Source of the DNA: Verrucomicrobiota bacterium
Lineage (GTDB): Bacteria > Verrucomicrobiota > Verrucomicrobiia > Opitutales > Opitutaceae
Assembly: GCA_016871775.1 (NCBI GenBank)
Contig: VHCI01000027.1
Span: 1 to 32,160 of the forward strand
Direction of reading: 5' to 3'
DNA: 32,160 nucleotides
A program made the position numbers and the translations under genes. Of the stretch, positions 1 through 6,833 are shown in pieces; the first letter of the stretch is position 1, and every line of letters starts with the position of its first letter. The notes beneath the pieces are model-generated. The model saw only the letters and a program-made list of their open reading frames with translations. It was not told where the DNA came from and searched no databases.

Positions 1-297
1 TGGGCCTGCCAGAACTTCAAGACGGGCGAGGAGGCCTGGAAGGTGAAGAACCTCGGCAAGGGCGCCGTCGCGTACGCGGACGGGCGTCTGTACTGCCTGG
101 ACGAGAGGGATGGGACGGTCGCCCTGATCGAGGCTTCCACGCAGGGTTGGAAGGAGCACGGGCGCTTCCGGATCGAGCCGCAGACCAAGATCCGCAGCGA
201 GCGGGGCAAGATCTGGACGCACCCCGTGATCAGCAATGGGCGGCTCTACCTGCGGGATCAGGACGTCATCGTCTGCTACGACGTGAAGGCCGGCTAA
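1..297 (+). CDS. PQQ-like beta-propeller repeat protein, C-terminal part
   Basis: The reading frame is open from the first base of the window, so the true start lies upstream and only the last 98 residues are visible. The segment has short propeller-blade repeats of the type G-x-L-Y-C-L-D-x-x-D-G-T followed by G-R-L-Y-L-R-D-Q-D, and ends in Y-D-V-K-A-G. This is typical of the PQQ-binding-like/BamB-like outer propeller blades found in many secreted verrucomicrobial and planctomycete proteins. Whether the full protein is a PQQ dehydrogenase or a non-catalytic propeller cannot be decided from this fragment. A strong terminator follows 28 bases after the stop, so this is the last gene of its transcript. 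The propeller call is fairly safe; the function is unknown. Confidence 0.75.
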   Translation, partial: WACQNFKTGEEAWKVKNLGKGAVAYADGRLYCLDERDGTVALIEASTQGWKEHGRFRIEPQTKIRSERGKIWTHPVISNGRLYLRDQDVIVCYDVKAG

Positions 298-324
298 GCC
301 CGGCGGGAACCGGTCCGGAAAGCG

Positions 325-352
325 AAAAGGCCCCTCGCGGAGGGGCCTTTTT
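325..352 (+). terminator. Rho-independent terminator after the propeller gene
   Basis: An 8-bp perfect stem (GGCCCCTC / GAGGGGCC) with a 3-base loop is preceded by four A and followed by five T. The symmetrical A and T runs would let it act on both strands. It lies just beyond the 3' end of the minus-strand tRNA-Pro, so it may serve both transcripts. Confidence 0.85.
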
Positions 353-359
353 CATTGGA

Positions 360-436
<77 letters not shown>

Positions 437-528
437 ACATCCGGCTCGCCGAAGCGAGGGAGAGGGACGGAGCCGGAGGAGAGCCCGGGGAGCAAGCAGA
501 AAAGCGGTTCTTTCCGGAATTCGCGCAG

Positions 529-558
529 AAAAAAACCCGGTGCTTGCGGCACCGGGTT
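529..558 (-). terminator. Rho-independent terminator of the exbB-tonB operon
   Basis: On the minus strand a 10-bp stem (AACCCGGTGC paired with GCACCGGGTT, 5-base loop) runs into a run of seven T. It begins 15 bases after the stop of the last coiled-coil gene and closes the seven-gene operon that starts at 5444. Confidence 0.85.
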
Positions 559-572
559 CGCACAGGGCGAAA

Positions 573-1115
573 TCACTTCTTCGCCGGCGGCGGGGCGGGG
601 ATCACCGGCGGTCGGGTCAGCGAACTGTCCGCAGCGCGGCGGGAAACCATCTCGGTCATCCGCTGGATCTCGAGCTCAGCGTTCCGGCGGGCGACGCGCG
701 CGAGTTCAACCTTTTTGGCCAGCTCGAAGGCTTCCCGGCTGGTGGCGTCCTTATCCTTGCGCAGCTTGGCGAGTTCGGCCTCGAGGGCGTCCACCTGCTT
801 CTGGGCGGCGGCGCCCTTGGCGGTGTACTCCGCGGTCTGGTCCTTGACCTTCTTGTCGTCGGCAGCCTGCTTGGCCACCTTCTCGGCCTCCTTCTTGCGC
901 TCCTCGGCGTCACGCTCGTCCTGACGCTTCTTGGCGTCCTCGCGGGCCTTGGCCTCGGCGGCCTTCTTCTTGGCCTCGGCGTCGGCGCGCTCCTTCTCGA
1001 TCCGGGCGGCGGTGGCCCGCTCCTTGATCTTCGCCTCCTCAACGTGGGCGCGGAAGACAAAGACGAAGCCCAACAGCATCACCGTCGGGGCGAGGACATA
1101 CATCCACTTTTTCAT
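573..1115 (-). CDS. Membrane-anchored coiled-coil protein B (TonB operon)
   Basis: This 180-residue protein has one N-terminal membrane segment (about residues 5-22). A long Lys/Glu/Ala/Arg-rich stretch follows (about 25-160) with strong heptad-like character, ending in a Pro-rich tail that finishes PPPAKK. No enzyme motif is visible. It is the last gene of the exbB-exbD-exbD-tonB-TPR operon, 18 bases after coiled-coil protein A, and a terminator follows. The layout resembles the rod regions of TolA or TonB: a short inner-membrane anchor with an extended periplasmic helix. A role as a periplasmic spacer or scaffold for the TonB complex is inferred from position and shape. The GC-rich repetitive sequence creates long false reading frames on the other strand. 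Confidence 0.8.
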   Translation of the reverse strand: MKKWMYVLAPTVMLLGFVFVFRAHVEEAKIKERATAARIEKERADAEAKKKAAEAKAREDAKKRQDERDAEERKKEAEKVAKQAADDKKVKDQTAEYTAKGAAAQKQVDALEAELAKLRKDKDATSREAFELAKKVELARVARRNAELEIQRMTEMVSRRAADSSLTRPPVIPAPPPAKK

Positions 1116-1133
1116 CGGGTAAGGGTAGGAAGG

Positions 1134-1691
1134 TTATTTCTTGGCGGCGGCGGCGGCAGCGGCGGCGGCGGCTTTCGCCGCGTCCTCGGCGGCCTTGTCG
1201 GCGGCCTGGATGCGCTCCAGGACCCCCTTGAGGCTGTTGGCGTTGGCCTTGGCCTTCTTGACGTACTCATTGAGGAACTTCTCCTCATCGACGACGATCT
1301 TCCGGGCGGCGACGACCTCGGCGAGTTCCTTCTTCTCGGCCTCGATCTCCTTCTGGAGGCGTCGGGTCTGGGCTTCCAGCTTGTCGGCATCGCGGCCGGC
1401 CTTGTCGCGAGCTTGGCGGGCCTGCTCGCGCTGTTCCTTGGCGATCGCCTCGCGCTCGTCGCGGACTTTCTTCTCGGCCTTGCGCTTTTCCTGGGCCTCG
1501 AGGGCGGCGGCGACGGCTTTTTCGCGGTCCTTCGCCTCCTTCTCGAGTTTGGCTTGGCGGGCCTCACGGGCGGCCTTCACCTTGCCCTGTTCGCGCGCCT
1601 GGTACTGGGCGTGCGCGTTCCAGTAGAGGCCGAAGAAAAAGGCGGCCAGCGCGACCATCGGCACCACGAAATAAATGTAGCTCTTCTTCAT
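1134..1691 (-). CDS. Membrane-anchored coiled-coil protein A (TonB operon)
   Basis: This 185-residue protein starts MKKSYIYFVV and has one membrane segment (about residues 4-24). The rest is a continuous charged helix (about 28-165) rich in K, E, A and R, ending in a poly-Ala stretch of about 13 residues and KK. It shares architecture, size and a MKK start with the next gene (573-1115), so the two are probably paralogues, although coiled-coil composition makes similarity easy to overestimate. It starts 16 bases after the TPR gene and 18 bases before the second coiled-coil gene. Its place in the operon suggests a structural partner for the TonB machinery. I recognise no named family. Confidence 0.8.
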   Translation of the reverse strand: MKKSYIYFVVPMVALAAFFFGLYWNAHAQYQAREQGKVKAAREARQAKLEKEAKDREKAVAAALEAQEKRKAEKKVRDEREAIAKEQREQARQARDKAGRDADKLEAQTRRLQKEIEAEKKELAEVVAARKIVVDEEKFLNEYVKKAKANANSLKGVLERIQAADKAAEDAAKAAAAAAAAAAKK

Positions 1692-1707
1692 TGGGATAGG
1701 GATGGGA

Positions 1708-3138
1708 TCAGCTCTTGGCCTTGGGGGCCTTCTCAGTCTTCTTGGACTCGCGTTCGGCGATGGCCTCTTCGATGACCGATTTCAGGCGGGGGAATTGGGC
1801 ATCCTTCTTGGACTCCTCGAACGAGGAGGCCTTCTCAATCGCGGCCTTGGCCTCATCGATCTCGCCGAGGTCGTAGGCGGTGTAGGCGATCAGGTAGTGG
1901 GCCGAAAACGGCTTGGTACCTTCGAAATTACCCTTCTGGACCGCGAGCTTGGCGTGCTTCAGCGAATCCCGGTTGTTCTCCATCTGGGTGTAGATCTGGG
2001 CGATCTGCATCTCGATCTCCCCCTTGGTCGGGAACAGGCCGGCGGCCTCCTTGAGGACCTTGATCGCCTGCTCGTTCATATTGGCCTCGAGGTAGTAGCG
2101 GCCGAGCACGCGCCAATTGTTCGGCTCGTTCTCGATCTCACCCTTCTTCATCCCCTGGTAAAGGATCTCGGTGCCCCGGCTGAACTGGCCGGCCATCAGG
2201 TAGAGGGAAACGAGGTTCATGCTGTCCTTGGGCGTCTTCATGTGGCCCTTGGCTTGGGCACGCTCGCAGGTGACGATGGCCCGGATGAGATATTCCCGGG
2301 AAAGGTTCGGATCCTCCTTGGACGCCTTCTCCGAGAGCTGCAGGTAAGACGCCATTAGCAACTGCCAGAAATCCTTCTTGTCGGCGTTCTGGGCGAGCAG
2401 CAACTCGATGTACTCAGCGGAACCGCGGAGGTCATTCTGCTGCTGCAGCAGGGTGAGCAGGAGCTGGTAAAAGCCTTCACGGGGGCGGATCGAGTCCATC
2501 AGCCCGCGCTCCACGACCTTCTGCGTCTCGGCGAGCCCGTCGCGGTCGATATTGTTAGGATCCGCTACCGAACGGTAGTAGAGAATCGAGGCATAAGCCA
2601 TCAGCGTCTCCGGCGTCGGCTTCTTCGTCTTGTCGAGGTAGCGTTTGAAGTAGGTGATCGCCTTGGCGAAAGACTGCTGCTGGACCTTGGGGTCCTTGGA
2701 ACTGGAACCTTCCTGACCGTACAGCTGGGCGAGGAGCACCACCGTCTCGAGGGTCTGCTTCTCCGGGAAATATTCGAACCTGTCCGAGAGCTCGATGGCC
2801 TTCTCCCACGGCGCGATCGCCTTGGAGAGCTGGTTAGTCATCGCGAAGATCTTGGCCTTCATGTCGAGGATCAGCGCCTCGTCGTAGCTGTTGGCCTGCA
2901 CGGGGACCGCCTCGAGCACAACAAGCATCCCGTTAAAATCCTGCTTCTCTTGGAGCGGACGCAGCTTCTGGAAGGCTTCGCTGGTCTTCTCCCCGATGCT
3001 CGGGGGGCCCTTCTTTTGGGCGGGCGGGGGCGCGGAAGCAGCGCCGAGAGGGAGCACGAGGCCCGCGAAGGCGGAGCTGAGGAGGAACAGGCGAATCGAG
3101 CGACCGCCGGCCGGCAGGGAGGGGAGCAACAGGGACAC
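1708..3138 (-). CDS. Secreted TPR-repeat protein of the TonB operon
   Basis: The 476-residue product has an N-terminal signal peptide (hydrophobic core about 17-33, cleavage probably near GAASA). Helical repeats of tetratricopeptide type follow: Ala/Leu/Tyr-rich pairs such as LMAYASILYYRS, WRVLGRYYLEANMNEQAIKVL and HYLIAYTAYDLGEIDEAKAAI. The C-terminus is Lys-rich. It begins 6 bases after tonB, so it is almost certainly co-transcribed. Periplasmic TPR proteins are known partners in some multi-component TonB systems, for example the extended TonB2-type clusters of marine Gammaproteobacteria. By analogy it may organise the complex in the periplasm; that role is inference, while the TPR fold and export are well supported. 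Confidence 0.85.
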   Translation of the reverse strand: MSLLLPSLPAGGRSIRLFLLSSAFAGLVLPLGAASAPPPAQKKGPPSIGEKTSEAFQKLRPLQEKQDFNGMLVVLEAVPVQANSYDEALILDMKAKIFAMTNQLSKAIAPWEKAIELSDRFEYFPEKQTLETVVLLAQLYGQEGSSSKDPKVQQQSFAKAITYFKRYLDKTKKPTPETLMAYASILYYRSVADPNNIDRDGLAETQKVVERGLMDSIRPREGFYQLLLTLLQQQNDLRGSAEYIELLLAQNADKKDFWQLLMASYLQLSEKASKEDPNLSREYLIRAIVTCERAQAKGHMKTPKDSMNLVSLYLMAGQFSRGTEILYQGMKKGEIENEPNNWRVLGRYYLEANMNEQAIKVLKEAAGLFPTKGEIEMQIAQIYTQMENNRDSLKHAKLAVQKGNFEGTKPFSAHYLIAYTAYDLGEIDEAKAAIEKASSFEESKKDAQFPRLKSVIEEAIAERESKKTEKAPKAKS

Positions 3139-3144
3139 GGTGAC

Positions 3145-3798
3145 TTATTCCTCGTTGAGGGTGAAGACAATCGGAACCTGCATGTGTGTCGGCACATCGC
3201 GGCCGCCCTTGCGGCCCGGCTTGAATTTCCACTTGCTCACCGCGGCTACCGCGGCCGCCTCGAATTCGCGCTGCGAGGAGCGGAGCGCGTAGGCATTCTG
3301 GACGTCGCCGTTGGTATCGACGATGAAGTCAACGACGACCTCACCGGCAATGCCCGCGCGGCGCATTTCAAAGGGATACTGGGGACGCGCCTGGAACTTC
3401 GGCACCGGCGTCTGATCGAGCATCGAGATGTCGAACACCTTCATCCCGCGGAACATATTCGGATCGCGGACGTCCGGGACGATATTCATGCTGGAAGAGA
3501 TGGTTACGCCCTCCGGCGGAGGCGGCTGGATCTTCTGCACGAACGAATCCGGCTGCACCAGCTGGGGGACGTCCTGCTGCATCGGCGGGGCCAGATCCAG
3601 GGGTTTCACGTCCGGATCATTGTTCTCGATGATTTCCGGTTCCTCCTCGACCTTAGGCATCGCGATAAGCTCCAGCTTGGGCGGCGGCTCCTCGATCTTC
3701 TTAGCCACCTTCTTCTCCGGAATCAGCTTGTCGCCGAAAAGGATCGCGAGGTGAAACGAGGCGGAAAGGAGGACTCCGATGATGATGTCGCGGGTCAT
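3145..3798 (-). CDS. tonB: Energy transducer TonB
   Basis: The 217-residue protein has the classical TonB plan. A single N-terminal membrane anchor (about residues 5-22, IIIGVLLSASFHLAILFG) includes the conserved Ser and His positions. A Pro/Glu/Lys-rich periplasmic spacer covers about 27-110. The C-terminal TonB domain (about 135-215) shows PQYPFEMRRAGIAGEVVVDF, a central TNGDVQ turn and the AAVAAVSKWKFKPG helix-strand motif. It transmits proton-motive energy from ExbB/ExbD to outer-membrane receptors such as the one at 6834-10118. It starts 17 bases after the second exbD gene and 6 bases before the TPR gene. Confidence 0.93.
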   Translation of the reverse strand: MTRDIIIGVLLSASFHLAILFGDKLIPEKKVAKKIEEPPPKLELIAMPKVEEEPEIIENNDPDVKPLDLAPPMQQDVPQLVQPDSFVQKIQPPPPEGVTISSSMNIVPDVRDPNMFRGMKVFDISMLDQTPVPKFQARPQYPFEMRRAGIAGEVVVDFIVDTNGDVQNAYALRSSQREFEAAAVAAVSKWKFKPGRKGGRDVPTHMQVPIVFTLNEE

Positions 3799-3815
3799 GG
3801 CGGCGCTGGTCCGAA

Positions 3816-4265
3816 TTATTTGCCGGTGGGGCTCGAAACCGTCTCGACGGAAACCTGCTCGATGCCGGCCTTGCGCACCTCGTCGAGAGCGAAGACGGCG
3901 GCGCCGAAGCGGGCGCGGGTGTCGCCCCGAATCAGGATCCGGGGATTGTTCTCGCTGCGGCGGTAATCCTGCAGGCGGGGAGCGATCTCGGCGCTGGAAA
4001 TCGGCTCCGCCGTACCTTGACCTTGCTTCCAGTAGTAGGCGCCGTCCTCGGAGACTTGGAGGTAGATCGTCGTATCGTTCGGGTTGGACTGGACGTTCTG
4101 CGGCTGCGCCACCGGCAGGGTGACCGGGAGCGAAACGATCCGACTCAGCGAAAGAGTGAACAGCACGAACGTGGCCAACAAGAAGAAGATGACGTCGATG
4201 AGAGGGATGATCTCAATACGAGCCTTCTTCTTATCGTCACCGGGTTGAGGAGAGGAACCAGCCAT
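3816..4265 (-). CDS. ExbD/TolR-family biopolymer transporter (second copy)
   Basis: The 149-residue protein has a short Lys-rich cytoplasmic N-terminus, a single membrane helix IPLIDVIFFLLATFVLF (about 20-36) with the Asp needed for proton coupling in ExbD/TolR, and a periplasmic domain ending near VSVETVSSP. It directly follows another exbD gene (27-base gap) and precedes tonB. The first 40 residues are almost identical to the upstream copy, including 36 identical bases, while the periplasmic domains have diverged. This points to duplication followed by specialisation, perhaps to form a heteromeric ExbD pair. Confidence 0.92.
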   Translation of the reverse strand: MAGSSPQPGDDKKKARIEIIPLIDVIFFLLATFVLFTLSLSRIVSLPVTLPVAQPQNVQSNPNDTTIYLQVSEDGAYYWKQGQGTAEPISSAEIAPRLQDYRRSENNPRILIRGDTRARFGAAVFALDEVRKAGIEQVSVETVSSPTGK

Positions 4266-4292
4266 GGGGCGGGGAAGGAGAGGGGATCTAAC

Positions 4293-4727
4293 TCAGCGGC
4301 CGGTTTGGCGGACCTTGGTCTCGATGAAGATCTTCTGGAAGCCCGTCTTGCGGGCCTCGTCGAAGACGTACAGGGCGGCATTGAACAAAGCCCCCTCGTC
4401 GCCGTTGATCAGAATCCGACCCTCGGGCTCGGCCGACTTGAACGTACGGAGGCGGTCGATGAACTCGGCGAGGCTGATGTAATCCTTGTTCCAAGCGATC
4501 GTGCCGGCCTCGGTTACGGAGATCGTGACTGTGCCCGCTGGATCTCGAGCCTCCCCCGATTCTGCGGACGGGAGGTTGATGCCTGCCACCCCGTTCGATT
4601 TATTCAGGGAGAGCGTGAAAAGCACGAAGGTCGCCAGCAGGAAGAAGATGACGTCGATGAGAGGGATGATCTCAATGCGCGCCTTTTTCTTCCCGTCCGA
4701 AGTCGTACCACCAGAGGAGCCGGCCAT
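4293..4727 (-). CDS. exbD: ExbD/TolR-family biopolymer transporter (first copy)
   Basis: The 144-residue product starts MAGSSGGTTS and has the Lys-rich stretch KKKARIE before the membrane helix IPLIDVIFFLLATFVLF, with the conserved proton-carrying Asp. The periplasmic domain includes ILINGDEGALFNAALYVFDEARKTG, the usual ExbD region that ends in a short beta strand (IFIETK). It lies 48 bases after exbB. It forms the proton channel with ExbB and works with TonB. The second ExbD gene immediately downstream shares its N-terminus. Confidence 0.93.
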   Translation of the reverse strand: MAGSSGGTTSDGKKKARIEIIPLIDVIFFLLATFVLFTLSLNKSNGVAGINLPSAESGEARDPAGTVTISVTEAGTIAWNKDYISLAEFIDRLRTFKSAEPEGRILINGDEGALFNAALYVFDEARKTGFQKIFIETKVRQTGR

Positions 4728-4775
4728 GGCGAGAGGGGGAGGTTTAAACCGGAGCCTGAAACTCGGGGCGCGGAA

Positions 4776-5444
4776 TCAATGCCGGGCCGAGGAGCCCTCT
4801 GACTTCTTCGTCAGGAGCTCGAGGGAATGGGACACGTCGGAGACTTCGAGTTTGGCCTGGCTGTCCATCGCGTTGAGGTAGTTGTAGGGGAACAGGCCGA
4901 GTACGGCGACGGCAAGACCGGCGGCCGTGGCGATGAGCGCCTCGGCCACACCACCCGTGATCGCGCCGGCGGCGGCGCCGATGTCACCGCCCCCGAGGGC
5001 GCCGAAGGTGCGCATCATCCCCGTCACCGTGCCAAGGAGTCCGAGGAGCGGGGCGGCGGTGATGCAGGTGTCGAGCGTGGCCAGACCCTGCTGGTAGCGA
5101 GAGAGCTGCTGGCCGGCTGCCCGAGTGAAAGCGTTGGTCAGGGACTGTTCCCGGTGCTTGAGGCTTTCTGTGATGATCTGGGCGAGAAAGTCAGAGCTGC
5201 CTTTGCCCATCGCGATTGCGGCATCGGCGTCGCCGCGCTCCACGGCCTCCAACATCTTCTTCACCAGTTCGGGCTTCCGGGAGGACTTCTCTCGGAAGAT
5301 AAAGATGAGGCGCTCCACGGTGACCGTGATCATCACGAAGGACACTAAGATCATCGGCCACATGATCCATTCGCCCTTGATGAACAGTTCCATCGGAGTG
5401 GCGTCGCCGAGGAGAAACGCGAGGGGGAGGCTTTGCATAATCAT
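4776..5444 (-). CDS. exbB: ExbB/MotA/TolQ-family proton channel
   Basis: The 222-residue protein has three membrane segments: about 25-45 (WIMWPMILVSFVMITVTVE), and a pair at about 125-150 and 165-190. The family signature TAAPLLGLLGTVTGMMRTF lies near 128-146 and is followed by the Gly/Ala-rich helix AITGGVAEALIATAAGLAVA. This is the stator-type subunit that forms the proton channel with ExbD. It is the first gene of the minus-strand operon. Two in-frame ATG codons, two codons apart, are possible starts; neither has a clear Shine-Dalgarno sequence. Confidence 0.93.
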   Translation of the reverse strand: MIMQSLPLAFLLGDATPMELFIKGEWIMWPMILVSFVMITVTVERLIFIFREKSSRKPELVKKMLEAVERGDADAAIAMGKGSSDFLAQIITESLKHREQSLTNAFTRAAGQQLSRYQQGLATLDTCITAAPLLGLLGTVTGMMRTFGALGGGDIGAAAGAITGGVAEALIATAAGLAVAVLGLFPYNYLNAMDSQAKLEVSDVSHSLELLTKKSEGSSARH

Positions 5445-5600
5445 GACTGGGAGTTGATAGGACTAGGAATGAAGGGGATGATCGTTCGGGGAAAGCGAGG
5501 GGAAGCGGCGCTTCAGGCGCGGGGTCGGGAGCAAATCCAGCCCAAGAAGCGCTTGGGACGGCGGTTGGAGCGTTCGAAAGCCAGCAGCATGAAAGTCCGG

Positions 5601-5629
5601 ACTAGGGAAAAGGGAAACTTAGGTGTCAA
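5601..5629 (-). promoter_or_regulatory. Candidate sigma70-type promoter for the exbB-tonB operon
   Basis: On the minus strand a perfect TTGACA (complement of 5624-5629) is followed after 17 bases by CCTAGT (complement of 5601-5606), a weak match to TATAAT. It would give a leader of about 150 bases before exbB. The surrounding 60 bases are clearly more AT-rich than the genes. The rest of 5445-5708 shows no supported gene. The poor -10 keeps confidence moderate. Confidence 0.4.
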
Positions 5630-5708
5630 CTTACTTTGTCGGGGACTTCGGTGAAAAGAAAATGGCGCCTTTTCTTCCAACGCTAAGCGCGGCGCGGGAG
5701 GCAAAGCT

Positions 5709-5782
5709 TGGCTGCCCGACTAGGACTCGAACCTAGACAAAACGAGTCAGAGTCGTTTGTGCTACCATTACACCATCGGGCA
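5709..5782 (-). tRNA. tRNA-Gln (CTG)
   Basis: The acceptor stem TGCCCGA/TCGGGCA is perfect. The anticodon stem AACGA/TCGTT encloses the loop CTCTGAC (anticodon CTG), the T-loop is TTCGAGT, and CCA is encoded at the 3' end. It is the third member of a minus-strand tRNA cluster. Confidence 0.95.
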
Positions 5783-5820
5783 GGAAAGCGGAGGGGAAAG
5801 CGCGGCGCGGAACGGGCCAG

Positions 5821-5895
5821 TGGAGCCGGCGATGGGATTCGAACCCGCAACCGCCTGTTTACAAAACAGGTGCTCTACCGTTGAGCTACGCCGGC
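5821..5895 (-). tRNA. tRNA-Thr (TGT)
   Basis: The acceptor GCCGGCG/CGCCGGC is perfect. The anticodon stem CCTGT/ACAGG closes the loop TTTGTAA (anticodon TGT), the T-loop is TTCGAAT, and CCA is encoded. It lies 38 bases upstream of tRNA-Gln on the same strand. Confidence 0.95.
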
Positions 5896-5953
5896 AACCC
5901 CAACCCAGATCCGAGGAAAAGTGGGAAAAAACGCGACCAAAACCGACAGCCCT

Positions 5954-6028
5954 TGGTGGCTCCCCGGGGACTCGAACCCCGAACCTACTGATTAAGAGTC
6001 AGCTGCTCTACCATTGAGCTAGGAAGCC
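5954..6028 (-). tRNA. tRNA-Lys (CTT)
   Basis: The acceptor GGCTTCC pairs with GGGAGCC through one G-T pair. The anticodon loop CTCTTAA gives CTT, the T-loop is TTCGAGT, and CCA is encoded. It is the first gene in the minus-strand Lys-Thr-Gln cluster, probably transcribed as one unit. Confidence 0.95.
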
Positions 6029-6044
6029 GCGCTAGGAAACGATG

Positions 6045-6073
6045 AAAACCTCCCAAGGCGCTCGGGATGTCAA
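6045..6073 (-). promoter_or_regulatory. Candidate promoter for the tRNA-Lys/Thr/Gln cluster
   Basis: A perfect TTGACA (complement of 6068-6073) lies on the minus strand about 40 bases before the 5' end of tRNA-Lys. The spacing would place transcription start about 10 bases upstream of the tRNA. The matching -10 (GGTTTT or GTTTTC) is weak, so the call rests mainly on the -35 and the position. Confidence 0.4.
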
Positions 6074-6833
6074 CTGCGATTTCCGCCCGCGCCGCAGCGG
6101 CTCGGGCCAGCCTCAGCGCGCACCCCGCGGTGCCAGCTTCCAGCGGGGTAAAACGGAGCCGCTGCTCCGCGCGCCGTTCTCCGCGAAATCAGGAACGAAG
6201 CGGACAAACTTCGACCCCGCCCAGTCCACGCCCACCGAGATCCGCAGGATGCCCGCGGCAACCTGGATAACACCGGATTTGTCGCCGTACTCGGCGGCGC
6301 TGCGCGTCTGGCCGAAACGGCTGGTGCCTAGGCTACGGCAGCAGTTGGAAAAAGATTCCGCCGCGCGACCTATAGACATTCGGATATCGTAGTTGTGGAA
6401 GAAGGCCACCCCCGCCCCGCCGCCGCAGCAAGTCGTGAATCGTCGCGTCCCAACCAAGCTGTCGCTCGGCGAGGGGATCCCGGCCCTCTGGGTTCCGCCC
6501 GCCCCGGTCGAAGAAATGGGAGGCCTCCGCGCCGCCACGGCCCTCACGCGTCTCCCCGCCCACCAGCGCGGGGCTGGGGATTCCCCTGACCCCCCGCGTT
6601 CCACGACCACCCCGCAGAAATTGGCCGTGAGAAAGGGAGTCTGCGGGGGGGCGCGGTCATGGTGAGTAACGCGACGGTCTCGTGGCCGCGCTAGGCGCCG
6701 AGCTCGATGAATGAGAATCCATCGGGCTCGGCCAGACCCGCGAACCGCCATCCGCAGGCCAGTTTCACCCTCCTCGGGCACGGCAGGCAGATGAATTCCG
6801 GCGACTGGGGATGACAGGAATTTAAACCTACCG
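6074..6833. other. About 760 bp without a convincing gene
   Basis: This stretch separates the tRNA cluster from the 3' end of the TonB-dependent receptor gene. Several open frames overlap here, but none has a recognisable domain or start context. The most protein-like piece is on the minus strand between about 6150 and 6400, with segments such as AAEYGDKSGVIQVAAGILRI and VGVDWAGSKFVRFVPDFAE. It resembles a beta-rich fragment and could be the remnant of a decayed gene. I see no terminator of standard form after the receptor stop at 6834. Confidence 0.3.

Noticed and set aside
540-1775. Long Leu/Gly-rich open frame on the plus strand
   Set aside because: It is the antisense shadow of the two coiled-coil genes. 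Its low-complexity composition comes from repetitive Lys/Glu/Ala codons on the other strand, and no domain or start signal is visible.
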